From NCBI GenBank assembly GCA_002633005.1, contig NMRA01000273.1, forward strand, positions 191,555 to 255,554: 64,000 nt of DNA, read 5' to 3'. The notes below the pieces were generated by a model that was not told where the DNA came from, searched no databases, and saw only the letters and a program-made list of their open reading frames with translations. This DNA is from Phoronis australis (Eukaryota > Phoronida > Phoronidae). Positions 1-14,836 of the stretch are shown here, one piece after another (the first letter of the stretch is position 1; every line of letters begins with the position of its first letter). A program made the translations under genes and the position numbers.

Positions 1-3000
1 ATGTGATCAAAGATGAGCATCTTCTGGCCACTCCCAGGCATACAAAGTACCTCATCTATGCCCTAATCTGACCAACCCCAGGCAGACACAGTACCCCCCC
101 CCCNCCCATCCGTGCCTTAGTAGTCCCCAACTAGTTTATGTTCGAGCCATGTAAAGGTGGACAAACGTGTAAACTGAGGACATCAAAGTGATTTGTCATT
201 TTAAAGTGAGATTTCGTAAAATTTGGGCTAATGCTCGTTCCAATCTAGGAAGCTTAACAAGTATTGGGTTCACTGCTCAGTTGTCCCCAGAGTTAAGCAC
301 TGTGTGTTAAGTATTGCCTATCAATATTCACACCATTGACTTTCTAATTGTCAATAAATTACTTCGCTACCCTGCCAAGCTGCCAATAGGTGATTGACGG
401 TTGCACTTCTCTGGTGAGACAAATTGACACAAAATCAATGCAACTGTTTTGATTTTGTTATTAATACTATGTGCAGTCCCAGTCTGTTCTATACTGTATC
501 TGTGCATTTGGTGCAGTGTGTGATGTTTCTCTTTCTGGTATCAGACTTGAAAAATTAGGAGAGACACATTCTGTTTCTTAGTATATGCCTGCACGCCATG
601 AGGTAGTCACACAAGGAAAACACTTTGAAACTTTATCTGGTGTCGTTTTCAAAAAAATTGATGAAATTTACAAACAAAAATTTCAGTCTGATTTTTGTAT
701 TGATGTTTTTTGTTTAGTTTACGTCTGGGTTTTCACCATAAGTCCGTCAAAGCCCAACACAAAAGTTATTTAATTATTTCGAAAACTTTTATAATGTTTT
801 GGATAATTTATCATTTCAGTAAGAGGGTTGTTTTTGATAAACCACCTGTTAAAGCTGTAAAAAGAGTGTGAATGCTTATACTGGTGAAAAGCTGTTCTCA
901 AGCCGAGCAACTGAAGTGGACAAAATCGGCCTCGATGAGCTTTAATTTCAGGATTTGGCGTAGTTAAACGTTCATTGTGTTACCTAGCACCTAGTTGTCA
1001 AACAAGAAATGACAAAATGTTCTCACGTAACCATGGAAACTGCTCAATAATTACGTAGGTAGATTGGGAAATGGAGGCATGCATGCAATAGTTAACGGAA
1101 TTGCCACCGGGTAAACTGTCTTTGCTACAGACTTGTGTGCGTCACTCCCTGCAGTGAGATGTGGATGTCTCTTCTTCTGATGAAGAGGACACTTTTTCAC
1201 GTAAACAAGTTTTATCTGTAATTTGATGTTTGCGTTATTGGCAGGTCTGTAACAAACAACATATTGCGTGATGACCAATCTATCCTGGCAAGCTTTACTA
1301 AACTTGTTCACAAACTCCACCAAACTCATTTTTCTAGTGTTTTGGCAAGTTTTGCAACGAGACTAAAACGGCACACTGATTGCCCAACTGTTTGGCTGTG
1401 TTTGGCAACCCACCTCCACAAAGGCCAAGTTCTTTGGTGGGTCTTTGTGAAATGTGTCCTATGTGTTCTAATGGGGAGACCACAACTTATGTTGATTTTT
1501 GAATGAACCCAGCAATAGAACAACCCTCCTTTCAGTTTCTGACATACTCTGTGGGCACATATCGGCACTTGGCATAATTGCTCTTGTTAACTATATAGGT
1601 ATCACTGTATTGCTTGTCCTGACACTGACGTTAAGTTTGGTTTAAAAAATTGAACATTTCCAGCACAGTTATATGCTTTTGAAAAAAAATGAGTGTTATG
1701 TTTTAATGCAATGCATTTTATTTGAAAGAAATGGCGCCCATTTGGGCTCGTTCAGCAGATAAATTCTTACGTTGTGATCTTTGATCCAACGCAAGCTGTA
1801 GATTTGCATAATTTTACACAATCTTGAAGTTGTTATAATAAAAGTGGATTTTTCGTGTTCCTGGGTGTATCTTTTGTAACTTTGGATCAAGTTCATTCTT
1901 TGCAGAGAACAATGAAGTCCTTCAAAAATAGGATCTGAGCAGTTAAATCCCCATTTTGAATACGCGCTGTTTCCAGCAAAGGATTGTTTAAGTGTCTAGT
2001 GTGCAGTCGATGGATAGCTTTAATGTCTGCGTTGTGTCAATGAGTAATATTATCGTTAGACGTTTGATTTCTTCTCTGTCAATGAGTTGGTTTAAGTTTG
2101 TGACAGGTTATTTGTTGAGGTTTCATTGAGCCACCTTGAACTGGGAAACGTGAGACTATGTAACCAATGGATTTACATTTGAAAGAATTCAGCCAACCTT
2201 ATTCAATATAATGTAGTTTTACCAAACATTACCGGTGAACTTTTTGCAATAACACGATGTACAATACTCCTATTGAAGCTCAGCTCGCCCCGAGCTTGAA
2301 TTACATCCAATAAATTGCGAATAATTTATTCTGTGCTCCTTGAGGTTATATTTTCTGTTGTGAGTCAAGACACACATTGTTGGCACCGGTGTCTAAAACA
2401 AAAAATCTATTCACCATCGAGATCCTTTCTGTCAGATTGTATCAGCTTGTGAAATTGAAAGGATCCGGTCAACCATCAATATCATAATTAAAAGTTTCAT
2501 TTTGCTATGATTGCGCTTTAATAGAGTAAGCAAAATAATGTAGGTGTATGTTTTAGTACATTACGATGGTCGTTGCTTCAAGTCTATCGGTATCTCATTC
2601 ATTTTCTTTGCTAACCATCACCACCTTCTTTCGACTGTCCCACACAGAAGCTTAGAAGTGGTCCGCTGCGGCTTGTCTGCGGTTTAGTGGTCCCCTCGGT
2701 CTGTATACATAGGAATGGTCGGAGGGAATAACAATCGCAGTAGACAAACAGGCTAACAGGTAACAAACAATGTGAAATGGTGAATAAACACTCCAGTCAA
2801 AGAACCACTTGTGGCAAAAGAAAACAAACACATCGTTGGTGTACTCTGGGTGAAAAATCGATTGAGTCAACAAGGTGGGCAGTCTTAGCTAATTCTTTAT
2901 TGGTGGATAGATCGTCCTAGGTAAACAAAAAGTCGTCTTCCAAAAACATGTCAGGATTTATTTTTCGGAAGATGAGTCCTGTACGTTGTCTGGGAAAACA

Positions 3001-4039
3001 TACCTCCCAAATCACTTTGTTCAGTCAGGGCTCATGCAAAGAAATGAGTTATAACTGTTTGTTGAGTCTTTGAATTTTTAAATCTCTTGGACCCCGCTGT
3101 CAAAATGAGGTCTTTGCCCTTCTTGTTTTCTTGAATGGAGCTGAATGATTTCATTCATGCCTCAAGATTTCCAACGTACATATTAATTTTCTTATCAATT
3201 GCCTATCTACCGTCTCGCGTACTTAAAATCTTTCAAATTGAATTCTTCGGTAGCACAGTTATCCAGATATGTGTCTCTTATCATGACAGTGTGATTCAGG
3301 CGAAAGTCTTCTATGTTTGGCCCTACTAATTTGTAGATTAACCTTTTAAGATTTTTATTTTTTGTTTCTTTATGGAGGTGAACACCACAAACTAAGTATC
3401 TAAAATCTCACTTGGATGTGGCTTAAATTTTCTTGTGCAACACATGAACTCTTGGTGGATCATAGAGCGCCATCTTTGATTGTGGATTGTCTCCCCTGTT
3501 TTAAGTGTCCTTTGGACATATTTGCCTGTGGCTGCAGAACAGATAAGATACAGTGTATCTTCGCTAGAAAACACTCAAACTTAGATCATCTGACATGCTC
3601 TTCAGCTATTGGTGTACCGAGATAGGAACATTTGCGAAATATGAATCAACATAAGGTCTTGATAAAAACAACCTGTTGACACTTGCTGGTCTTATCGTTG
3701 GTGTGCAAGACCTGTAAACCATGAGATACCAGCGGAGGTGTCTACACTAGATAACAGGATCGGGGAGTTTCAGCTTGGCTCAAGTCACCAGCACTCAGTC
3801 CTTGGGCTCTTAACTTTGCATGTAACACGATCAGAGTTGGGGAACACTTTTTGAGTATGTAAAACTAGCTGTTTGCTTGTGATGTAAATGATGCAGTAGT
3901 TTCTTAGAAGCAAACCATTGTTAATGAAAACACTGTAGCGGTTTTCTTATATTTAGATTAAATTTGGCCCCGTTGATCATTTGGGAACAGTGAGCTCAAT
4001 TTGTTGACAAAATGTGATGACCAAAACAGCATCTTACCC
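1..4039. other. AT-rich sequence, no gene seen
   Basis: Open frames are short (at most 92 codons), lack family resemblance and overlap on opposite strands. A single N in a C homopolymer lies at 104. Nothing else supportable. Confidence 0.5.
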
Positions 4040-4125
4040 GAATGACCCGCTTTGTGACGTCAGCAAATACACCCACCAGGAAAGTCCTTCCAACTATAAA
4101 TAGATCAGCTGATTTGCCTGTACCC
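4040..4125 (+). promoter_or_regulatory. Motif cluster: CRE, MEF2/TATA-like and E-box
   Basis: TGACGTCA (4055-4062), CTATAAATAG (4094-4103, a perfect MEF2 consensus that also contains TATAAATA) and CAGCTG (4106-4111) fall within 60 bases. The set could be an enhancer, or a core promoter firing near 4125. No transcript-like open frame follows. Confidence 0.25.
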
Positions 4126-7100
4126 TCCTGTGCCAGGGGCTGTTGTCAGTGACAGAAGTTCTTGGAATGCAGCCTGCTCCACCAGTTGTTTACAGTACAT
4201 GGTGCTTGTGTAAAATTAAAAAATATCACATCTGCCTGCTGTCCTGTGGCGACAAAATGTCTGACATTACTAGTGCTGCACACTAACCACTGATCCATAC
4301 TGTGTCAGGGCAGTTGTGATTTTAATAAAAGTGTCACGTTTGTTCGTCTAACCGATTAGATTAGGAATCACTGAGTTTGTTTGCATGAAGTGTGGGGAAC
4401 AGCTGTTTTTTCAAGCTTCGCTTCCTAAATGAAATGTGAATAGTTTTTGCAACACTGCCCAAATGGCTTTTCCCTGCTGAATCAACAAGTGGAAATTCCT
4501 GGTTCAGTGGACAGCTCTGTTTGAGCTTTTTACTGCTCAATTTCAAAAAGATTACCATTTAAGAATCATTGGAAATGGTTTGCAAACTACCACTATTGCC
4601 TGAGTCAATTCGATCTCAATTTGACCTGTGAACCTTCAGCAGACTGAGCTGATGGGTTTAATGACACTTTCACTTCTTCTCTTGGCTATTTTTGAAATCT
4701 AAGCAAAATGTTGTTAAAGAATTCAAAATCAGAAAGGATAACGGAGCAGATTAGGACATTTTTTTGCAATTCATGGAGATAATCCTTTGATGCTCACTTC
4801 GTCATTCCTACATGCAATTTCACTGTCACGTAGGGGAAACCTCTGGTCTACCACAACTCCATCACAACTCCCCTCGCCTTTCTCACCTTTTCATAAACCG
4901 CTAACAACAGAGTTATCACTAGATAGCACTCCAATCTGTGGATTCAATCTCAATATGTGTTATACAGGCTGTTAATACCAGCAACAATTGCTCCACTTGG
5001 TGTTGACTCAGCCTTTCACATTGCAGGACAGTGCTGATTCACCAATTTAAAGTAGAGTTGCTTAAAGGCTAGAATTTAATTTTTTAACACCAACAAAATC
5101 TAAAAGCAGGTGTGATGCAACAACAGTCTGAAAGCAGCATTAGTCAATCAAAAACTTACAATGAATCGAAATCTTGTTTCTCCCATCCTGGGCTTACATT
5201 CTGTAGAAAAGTTGAAAGTAAAGTGAAAATGTCCCGTGTCTCACCCATATGCCATACAGAAATAATTAAAAATCGCGTTTGTTGACTGAAGCAAATTGTT
5301 GCGCAAAGCTCAAACAATGTTTTTGTCCCCATGTGGTCTGATATTAAAACACACAATAGGGGTTCTCTGCTCTCTTATACTACCTCTCTGGCACCATTTG
5401 GTCAATCAGGTATGCAGTTAAAAATCTTAATGTCTTTTTCATTTCCATCAACGATATTCAGGTGAGATTAAGGTTACTACTTAATCACCAGTTTGGTTAG
5501 ACTTAGGTGAATAGTAATATTAAATTAGTGGCATAGCTCAGGCTTGGAATTATGAGTCAGACTATTCGTTTATGATTTGTCAGCTATATATTGTGTGTGG
5601 GGCTAGTCATTTTATTAAAGATTCTTCACTGCATGTAATTAATACGTTTACCTGGGTATGAGTCATTACAGCAGGTTACCCAGCCACTACCTGTTGATTG
5701 GTATTCAGTACATAAATAGGTAGCCTGCTGATGTAGCCACATGTATCAGCACGCTGTCTGACTGTGAATACGTGTCTAATTATATCTCAGTGAGATTTGT
5801 CTATGAGCAGATTCAGGATTCCCATAGTAGGAGTCCCCTTGGCTGTTAATGAGGTAGTTGTCACAAGTTTATCAAAGTCTTGATGCCTCCCTAAGTTCAC
5901 CTACAACGCTGATCGTTTTTTTCCACCCACAAGAAACGTCTAGCAGATATGCTAATGTCATGTGGAACAGGAATTTTTCAATGGAAATTTTTGGAGTGGA
6001 GATTATGTTACACAGTTAGGAATTCCGTGAGTTAAGGAGTGGCTATTTTGCAGTCAGCCGTCACAGTTTGGGGTGGGGGTGGGGTTGTATGTCTTTCTCT
6101 ACATTGTCGTGCTTTAGTACTGATCACGTTCATCGCAAGTCAGTATTTTGTGAGGCGTTTTGTTATCCAGTGCAGTAAGCATGGTTAGTCCTGGAATGAA
6201 TAGGTTCTTTGCTAATTTTGTTTTTTTACCCAGCATTGATTTACCACTCGAAAGAATTTGTATGGGATAATTGTTTTCCAAGTCCAGTAATGTTTTTGCA
6301 AAATCTGGATTGAAAATGTTTTTAATGGTAATTTATAATAGTTATGCATTCATATCCTCACCATATGTGCGGGGAGAGATGAATATTATACTGCGTCATT
6401 AATGTACCTAGTCTCAATTAACTAAGGGAGCATAAATCTGTTCACTTCATTCAATACACACACATACCATGGCTTTCTGGCAGCAGTACTAAAATTTGCA
6501 GTAGACTGTATTTTATATATTTAAGTGCCGTCACCCTGAGTATTAGTGTAGGTCACCATTCCATAACACTTTACAATAATAGCTCACTGTTGAATACCCT
6601 TGTCAGGTATTGCATAATTTTTTCATATTATGATACTCCACTATTATGTTCACAAAATTATAAACTGCGATAATGGCCTGGGACAGGAAAAATTAAATGC
6701 TTTTATCGCTTGCAACCCCATTGACATATCTGTTTACTAGTAAAAACTGTGTGTTGGCTCTATTTTTACTCCATTCCCCTGATTGACAGCTGTGTTTAAT
6801 GTATACATTATCGTTGGGGGAGATTCGGTAATAAACATTACAGGTGTTTTTTATACTCTTGTTGGCAAGTTTTAATTGACTAAAAGTTGTGATTAATTGG
6901 TGACATTATCGAGTTTACTACAAAATTTAAATTCTTACAATCTGGGGCCACGTCATTATGTAGAGAGGACTGAACTAATGTCTTAATAAGTACAAAGTTA
7001 CTTAAAAATGAGACCAAGAGACTGTACCTGCTCGAACACATGAATTTTTAAATTTTTTGTGCAAAGCTATTGAACAGTGATACTTAGGTAGTGTTTGTGC

Positions 7101-9609
7101 TGGAGGAACCTTGCCTGTACAAAACATTAACAAGGATAACTGGGTGATTTATGTTTGTTACTGAAAAACCTGGAAATGCCAAAAACAGTAAAGCAGTTTT
7201 TGTATAAAGGAAACATGTACAAAATAAAAAAGATTGGAACCACTAATGGGGACCTCATGGACAAAGACGTCTGATAAAACTAGAATTCATGCCCGCATTC
7301 AAATGTGCTTTGCAGCAATCATTCGCAGATATTACTATGATGCTTATAGCTAGTTTTGTATGAAAAAATAACTTGTGAAAAACATTTTCCAAGTTTAAAT
7401 TTTTCGTTTTAGCTGTCTTCCGGGATTTGCCTTGGAAGCAAAATGAAGCATCTGTTTAGAGACTGGCAAATGGGAAATATTTTGTGATGTGTGCCAGCTC
7501 CATGTTTAGAGTCTTTTCCCTTTCTGATGAAAAACGGAATGGAACTGTGTGTCAGTGTGTTTATGTTGAAAACTGCTTGAAACATTCATCACACTGGTTG
7601 TTTGGTATATCTCTGTTTGGTGTGCATGACTGAGAAAACCGTTTGGCAGTTGTTTTAGCTGAAGTGAAGGAGTAGACTTGTTTCTGGAAGAATTACACTT
7701 ATCTAGCCATGGTATGCAGAGTTTGTCAGATATTCTGTCTATTCACGACACTACTCCTTCCAAGAAGTCATGTTTTGCTAGAAACAACCTTTCTGGGACT
7801 CTATGCATACTGGTAGTCGTTTTTAGTTATTCCAGTTTTTGTTGAAGTCTGATGGAATTTTCTCAAAAAATGCATTCTCCTGCCAGAGGCCTACAAGACC
7901 ATTTCTAGACACCTAATTCTAAAGTTCATTCATCGAAACTATGTTGAGTGGATTGGAGCCAAAAAGTTCACTGGTTTTGTTCTTGGATTGTGACTTTACC
8001 TTAGTACACAGGTTTTCTATCTCCTGTCCATGTTCACAGCAAGGTTTAGTAAACACTGAGATTGTTTAGTGACTATAATTTGTTAGCCTTGAAGGTGCAG
8101 CTTTGGATACCCTGTAAGCAATTGAACTGGTTATGAGTAACAAACTGATTGGCTCTGGCATGAACCAAATTGGCTTAAAGTTATCAACTTATCTCTACTA
8201 CAAATTCTTAACTGAAATGTGGTTGAAATTCACTTTACGTATCTTTGCCACATATCGTTACCACACAGAAAAATATGCACTCGTGACTGTGATACCTGTA
8301 TGGTTTTGTACAATGAACAAGTGCAGGAAGGAATTGACGGTAAATCATTTGCTATTGGATCATTCTGAACATTATAGTTAGTATCTTGCAAGTTCAACCA
8401 GGTTTTCAAAAAGAACATGTTCTCATGTCGCGGCAAAAATTCATGAAATTTGATAGAAAAACATTAGGTAAAATTGCCTGTTTTTCGATTTTCAGAAGTT
8501 TACCCATGGCTTCACATGACTGAAAAGTAACAAGTGTTGTTTGCTTACAGCTATAATGCAGGTATAAACTGTGGGGCAATTTGTAACTTCCTGAAAACTT
8601 ATTTTTATTATTTTAACATTCATTTACCCTCCATATGGTGTCCTCAGCTGAAGACTTTTCTCCCTACTTTGTTTTGCGACAGTTGCCTCGGTGACTGCAT
8701 TGCTGTTAATTAATCCACTCACATAGCAATTAATGAGTTTCTATATTAGTTATTGTAATTTCAAAGAAATCTGTTGTTTGTGTACTATTGATTTGGTCGC
8801 AACAGGTAAAGACTGCTAAATCTGTTCATACGTCACCACACTAGGTGCAGCTTGCCAATGAGTCATGCAGTGTATTTTAGGAGGCGCACTCACTGCTTCC
8901 GTTTTTCTTTTCAAAATGTGATTTGCCAACATGCAATTTAGTTTTAGCGTTTTTTTTTTGTTTTTTTTTGCAAATTAAAGCATTCTTGCACTATTCATCT
9001 TTTATTCACAAAAAATAACCGCAAAGTTGTCATTTGCTAACTAACATGCTACAGATGTGTTATGACTGATTCACAGTACTAAACTCTGCTTGTAGTGAAC
9101 TAGAATTTTCTAAATATTTGTTTGAGAAACATCATGTATGGAAATTCCACCTTTTGCCATGATGTGCCTGCAGAGTGCTGCTGTGATAGGTTAGAGCTTA
9201 ATGGCTGTGTGGTCGCAGTTAAGTTTGTCAATTAGAGATAGAAATAATTGCTAAATTAGACATTTGCTGTCTATTTCAAAGGCTTAACTCATAGCTACAA
9301 ATTCTCCCAAATGCTGTGGTCACAGTTGCACTGTAGTTGCCATGCTAACGTCAGCAGCAGCGTATAGTCTTAAAAATTATTTTGTTGAAAACTTAGACGC
9401 ATCACCAAATGAGATTTAAAAAGTATTCACAGAGGCTTCAAATTTCTCTTGTGTGTTTTGTCACAGCCCACGCATTTATCAGATGCTAAGCAGTTCTGAA
9501 TCCGGTCAATAAAAAGTGAATTCTTTTTGACAGGTTTGACTGATTAAAGTCATTGAATTGTCATGGAGTGTGTAAACTCATGCCAGTGCAGCAGGAAGTT
9601 GCAGGGCAC
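4126..9609. other. AT-rich non-coding sequence, no gene seen
   Basis: Apart from the small hairpin at 5669-5730 and T-homopolymer runs near 8951-8970, I see no repeats, splice-bounded coding blocks or RNA genes. Confidence 0.5.
5669..5730. repeat. 12-bp inverted repeat (hairpin-capable)
   Basis: CAGCAGGTTACC (5669-5680) pairs with GGTAGCCTGCTG (5719-5730) with one mismatch, leaving a 38-base loop. No further symmetry outside, so it is not clearly a transposon end. Confidence 0.4.
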
Positions 9610-9790
9610 AGTTCTGAGTAAACACCCCACCTGGATGATGTCATCAAGCACTGTCTCGGGTTAATTAGTGTTAATCCTTAATCACACCTGTGGAATGAGT
9701 GGATGATTACCTGTTAACCACAGCTGACAATTTGTTTAAGCCTGTTTCCATGAAAAATGTTTCATGATCAGCCAGCTGACACATTGTTTT
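9610..9790. promoter_or_regulatory. Dense transcription-factor motif cluster, enhancer-like
   Basis: Within about 150 bases: E-boxes CACCTG (9628-9633), CACCTG (9685-9690), TACCTG (9708-9713), CAGCTG (9721-9726) and CAGCTG (9773-9778); TTAATTAG homeodomain site (9661-9668); TAATCC (9672-9677); T-box half-site TCACACCT (9682-9689); Runx AACCACA (9716-9722). No coding frame. Function is inferred only from motif density. Confidence 0.25.
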
Positions 9791-10191
9791 TATTACCTTT
9801 ATGAATAATTCATGCAGTGTCAGTGTTTCTGTGGTTTGTTGTGGTTCTAGTACATTGCACTTTTATACCTGTGCTTGGTGACGCTGTGGTTTGACCGGTC
9901 ATACTGCGGTATTATCGGGGGTATTAATAAGTCATAATGCCACACAAAAGACAAGTGTAGGAAATGCCTGAATAATTTATGATTTTGTCTAGTAAGTATA
10001 ATGGTAAAAATAAACATAATTTGTTAATTAGAATTTGATCCATTCAAAACCACGGATTTGTCAACATTGCAACAGTTTCTACAGTATAGAGTGGTTATTT
10101 TGGTCAAAGTAATTACCAACATTTTCGTTTTTAAATTTTTGAAATTCTAGCTGTCTTGCTACAAATAATTAGTTTTCATTGAATGCCAACT

Positions 10192-10290
10192 CAAACCTCC
10201 AGCAAAATTGACGCTTGGTACCTTCACATTACTGGTGTTTTTGGTACAAGTGAAAGTGCTAGCGAAAATGCTAGCATGGAAGTCAGTTTG
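10192..10290 (+). repeat. Dispersed repeat, GCTAGC-rich family, copy 1
   Basis: Contains AACTCAAACCTCCAGCAAAA, CCTTCACATTACTGGTGTTTTT and AAGTGCTAGCGAAAATGCTAG in order. The same blocks recur at 21127-21260 (reverse) and 53325-53385/53627-53710 (forward). Confidence 0.6.
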
Positions 10291-10440
10291 TGAACGGGAT
10301 ATGAAGTGTGTGTGATGGGAACCACGACTTGGATAGTGAAAAATTTACCATTGGGCGGAGTGGTAGTCAAATCCTGCACTACCCACAATTTCGCACCTAC
10401 CTGGCTGGTTACGGGCACGAATTACCTGCAATAGTTATGT

Positions 10441-13400
10441 CATTCTAACTCCCAACTTTCTGTTCCTCATCCTTGATTGCTTTATGTTTCTGGGTCATTA
10501 TTTTACAATTTGTCAGTTGAGTTATCTGTATCGTCAGGTGCTGACACTGGTATTAATTTCCAGCTCAAAATGTCGTTTAATTAAGCGAGGGCTTCATATA
10601 GGTCGTGTTATCTATTCTCGAAATCCACCTTTCCCTGATGCGTGATTTTTTTTCAAACAAGTCGATTTACTGAAATTGGCCAATAGCCTTATTGTTTGTC
10701 ATGTTGATGTCATTTTAAAAAGTTAATTTTCCAGTTTACATCCCCTTTTATGGAATACTTGACATTTCATTGACCCTAGCCATGACATGACTGTGTTGTT
10801 ATGTGCTGTCTACCTTTTATGTGCACAATTGACACCATTTCTGTTGTAAAGCATAGACGATTTTGATACGCATGTTCATCCAAACAGTTCTGTGATTTAC
10901 ATTGCTTCATTTTCAAGTTATTCGTTTTTGGTATAACAATGACCAAGCCATTTTCAGTGTCCCTTCTTAAACGTAATTAACGTGGGTTTTGTTCAATCCA
11001 CCACACTCAGGTTTATTTTTGTATTTGTGAAAACAATCACACAACGTGAGGTGAGTCCAAATTCAAGCACAGAAGCAACATTAGGCAACTGATGATTCAC
11101 AAGGTGATACCAGGAGTCCTTTCTGTATACATGGCTCCATGCAGGTAGTCTGGGACCTGCCTCTAGGCTCGTGAACTGCTTTCTGTTTTCAGTGTGTTCT
11201 GATGAGGGGAAAGCAATCATTTTTAGTGTTGACTTTAGTAAAAATACAGATGTGTGTTTGTCTTGAAGGGACATTTTAATGTATTAATTGCTTTTCACTC
11301 AGCGTGTATTTACCGATACTATCCATGCCACAGCAGAAAGTGACATGAATGACCCTGTAAAAGGATCGCATCTTAGTTTTGCATTTACGCCCATTTACCT
11401 AACACTGGTAATCAACACGGACAGGGTTCTTCACGCGTAGCCATCCCTGCATGAAAGTCAGACATTTTTAATGCTTACCGTAGTATATTATAGTTTGAAA
11501 CTTCTTGCTTCCTCACAAACTTCATTATAGATGTGTTCACTGGATTGAAATTGGCAATAATACGATTATGCGGACCGATGTGGCATTGTGTAATATCCTT
11601 ATTCTATGTAGATTGAATGTTTTCATGTTTATAATATTAACGTATTCTGCAATCTTTTTTGTGCAGAGAGGTGCTCGTTAATGAACCCTTTGGTGCGTCA
11701 TATTTATCAACGTTTAATTCCCAAGGCTAAACATTTTTAGTGACACCTTTCCCGTTTTCTCAAGCTGGCGTCAAATCAGAACCAACTCTAACGAAGATTA
11801 CCAGTCATAGCCAGAGAGACCAGGCTCCAAATTTGACCAGTCGCTCAGCATGCCTTGATTAAACTTTCAACTTTCATGTGATTTCATTGGTCAATTTTCA
11901 TGTAACATTGGTCATTTGGTCTCACCCATAACCTTCATCCTGCCACCAACAGCCAGGCAAGATGTGGTGACTAGGCCATATTATTGCCAACATGTCCAGT
12001 TTGCCCCAGGTGCAAATCTTCATGGTTTGAACTCAGTCATTGCACTTCTTTCTGGATGCAGATTTGATTAGCAGATTTAATTACTTCACCCAGCCATCAA
12101 AGGCATGCGAAAATTAGAAACTACAGGGAACTGTGGCAAGACCAACTGTTGATCTCTTCCACCAGTTGTTGGTAGGTTTACTAGGGCCAGTCCATGTGTT
12201 GGAGCCATGTGCTAGTGAGAGCCTCTTGTCTCATGGATAATGATGTGAAGCAATTAGAATGCTTCGAACAAAGCACCATTTCTGTGTTAAGGCTCTGTAA
12301 TATGGATAATTTTCATTACTTTATTTACATGCAGTTGTAAACAGTTGATGGCAGGTAGACAAGACACCACTTGTTGAAACAGAGCAGCTGGTAGTGGTGT
12401 CCTGTCTGTTGTCATTAAATCAAATTTGGCATTTAGATTTTTTTCATGAAATAAGGTAAACATTATGTGTTGTCTCTGCCTTGTTATGTTTTATTGGTAA
12501 GTTATAAAATCTTACGCTTTAGGGCATAATATATCTGACAAATGAAATTTTATTTTCTTATATTTTCACAGAAGATAAGAAACACCAAGTAAATGGTATA
12601 ACGTTTTTCATAATCTATACCATAACTACGATCTGGCAATGATTCTGAGGAATTGTGAACATCCACAACAATCTCAGAAGTCTTTGAAAATGAAAAAGAG
12701 GCAATTGTTGCAATTATTTTTGTCCAAACTTGGCAAGATTTTGTTGTAGTTGGTTCAGTTAAAGACACTTGCAGATGCTCCCCATTTTGAGCTCCGTTTT
12801 TTCCACTGACGATTTCTTTAAAATTCAGACTTCTGTAAGTAACTATTGGTTCATTACCTTCAGTGTCTTGAAGTTTATGTAGAAATGCTGGTCAGATACT
12901 TTTTGAAAATATGCTGATGTCAGCATTTTTTCATAGCAAGTAGATTTGCAAGTACAGGTGGCATAGTTAAACACATGTGTGATTTTGTTTGTTACGTTAC
13001 AGTGCCATTTGTAAATCTGCCACTGTTGAAGGAGTGCAGCCATTAGGGGAACTCAGAGACTGAGCTAATGCTTTCCAATAGCTCTTTGTTAGTACTGGCA
13101 TAAACAAACTCAGTCATGAATGGAACCTGTTGGTATGCTTCACTTGAAAGGAGCCATCTGTGGTTGGTAATGGAGTGGGGATGGCGTGGTGCCCAGTCAG
13201 CTGGGCTGTGGCACTGGGGTTGCTATAATTCCTAAAATATGTGAAAATTGTAATTTTCCATTTTTCAGCGTCTGATTACCACGCTGCAGATGACATCAAT
13301 TTAAACGTTGTTTTATGACATCTACACAGTACAAACAAAGCTGATATTAGACTAAAGTGTTTTCATCTTTATTTGTGATTGAGAAATTTGGCACAACGAA

Positions 13401-14834
13401 ATTTCACATGCGCGCCATCTTGTGTGCAAAATAGGTGAAGAATTACCGTACTTTGTTTTGGATGTGTGAATTTTGTAGTTGCCAAACAACTTCACATTGG
13501 TGGTTAGGTCAAGATTTCCATAAAATTTATGATGGTTTAGGAACTTCAAGTCCTACGATTCACCTAATGTAATTCTGCGTGGTATTTTTTGGGTAGGTGC
13601 CATCAAGGGCCATCGAAGAGACAATATGCTGTCAAGTATTTATGGGGGAACCACTGTTTGCTTTCCTTGGATGAAATTAATAGGAAATAGTGTACCAAAA
13701 CTAACCATTTCAACACACAATACATTTTGTCCAAAATTGATGAGATTTTACTTTATGTTGTATAATTTTAAAGACAGTAATGGTCCAAGTTGTTTTAAGA
13801 AAAAAACCTGGATTTGTTGTTCGTCATATTCTATCTGATTTTGTTTAGGTCTCCACACTCACTTACCGACCCACATAAAGCTATTGATCATTACTGTAAT
13901 TTTGAACAACCTGCATTTTTTTCATTGTGAGTCATCCGACTTATTGACGTATCCAGAATTCGCTCAAATCAAGGAAGTCGGTATTACTGTGACACAGTTA
14001 TGAAAAATGTGATTAATGACGTGACCTCCCTCTCTGTTTAGTTATGTGTCTGAAACTCCATTTGTAGATTATGGTAATTCATCGTGGGAAGAGAGAAGTG
14101 TAATTTGTTATCAAATTACTGTAACAAAATAATTAATGTCCCACCTAGCACTAATTAGGTCAAGCCAAAATTGCAACCTCCAAACTCGAATAAGTCCAGT
14201 TAGCGGCAGTTAGTCCCGTCGTTGGAGTAATCGGAGAATTCCATCAGGTTCGCGGTTGATGTGTAGTTACGGAGCTTGACTAGCAGTACAAAACAACACA
14301 AATGGTAGCATTCGTTGAGGCTTTTGCTCATGCAGATTTCAAAAAGATTTAACAAGAGATGCCGGAGATATTTCTTTGCTAAGTGAAACATTGAAAACTG
14401 GCTGCCACATTGCCATCTTGCATCGGATTTCAACCAAAACTAATGGACTTCGAGATATAAGCGAGGTAGATGTGTGTAAATTTCATAAGATCGAATAAAA
14501 ATGCCACTATAGCGTGCAAGCAAAGAAACCAACCAAAAACCTTCGTGGATAAGTAAGATTCTTGGAGAAATTGTATTCTACCTTCACCAAGTAACAAACG
14601 GATCCACCCCGAAACAACCAAAACGATTGAACGGTTCACAAAGATGGTGCTTCATGCTGCTTTATAAGGCAGTTCTAAGGCGTGTTATGTGTTGCAAAAT
14701 TCAATGTTAAAAAAATTATGTTTGATGTAATTATATGTATCCGATATCTTATATTTATACTCGATCTTATACTTTATACATTAGATGTTAAAATATTTGT
14801 ATTCCATAATGAAAACATTTATGTGCGATTGACT
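10441..14834. other. AT-rich non-coding sequence, no gene seen
   Basis: Open frames reach at most 93 codons with no recognisable domain. No repeat structure stands out before the MITE at 14837. Confidence 0.5.
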
Positions 14835-14836
14835 TA

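Noticed and set aside
11955-11990. miR-31-like string AGGCAAGATGT
   Set aside because: Only the first 11 bases match. The rest of the mature sequence differs and the flanks do not form a continuous hairpin with the matching arm.
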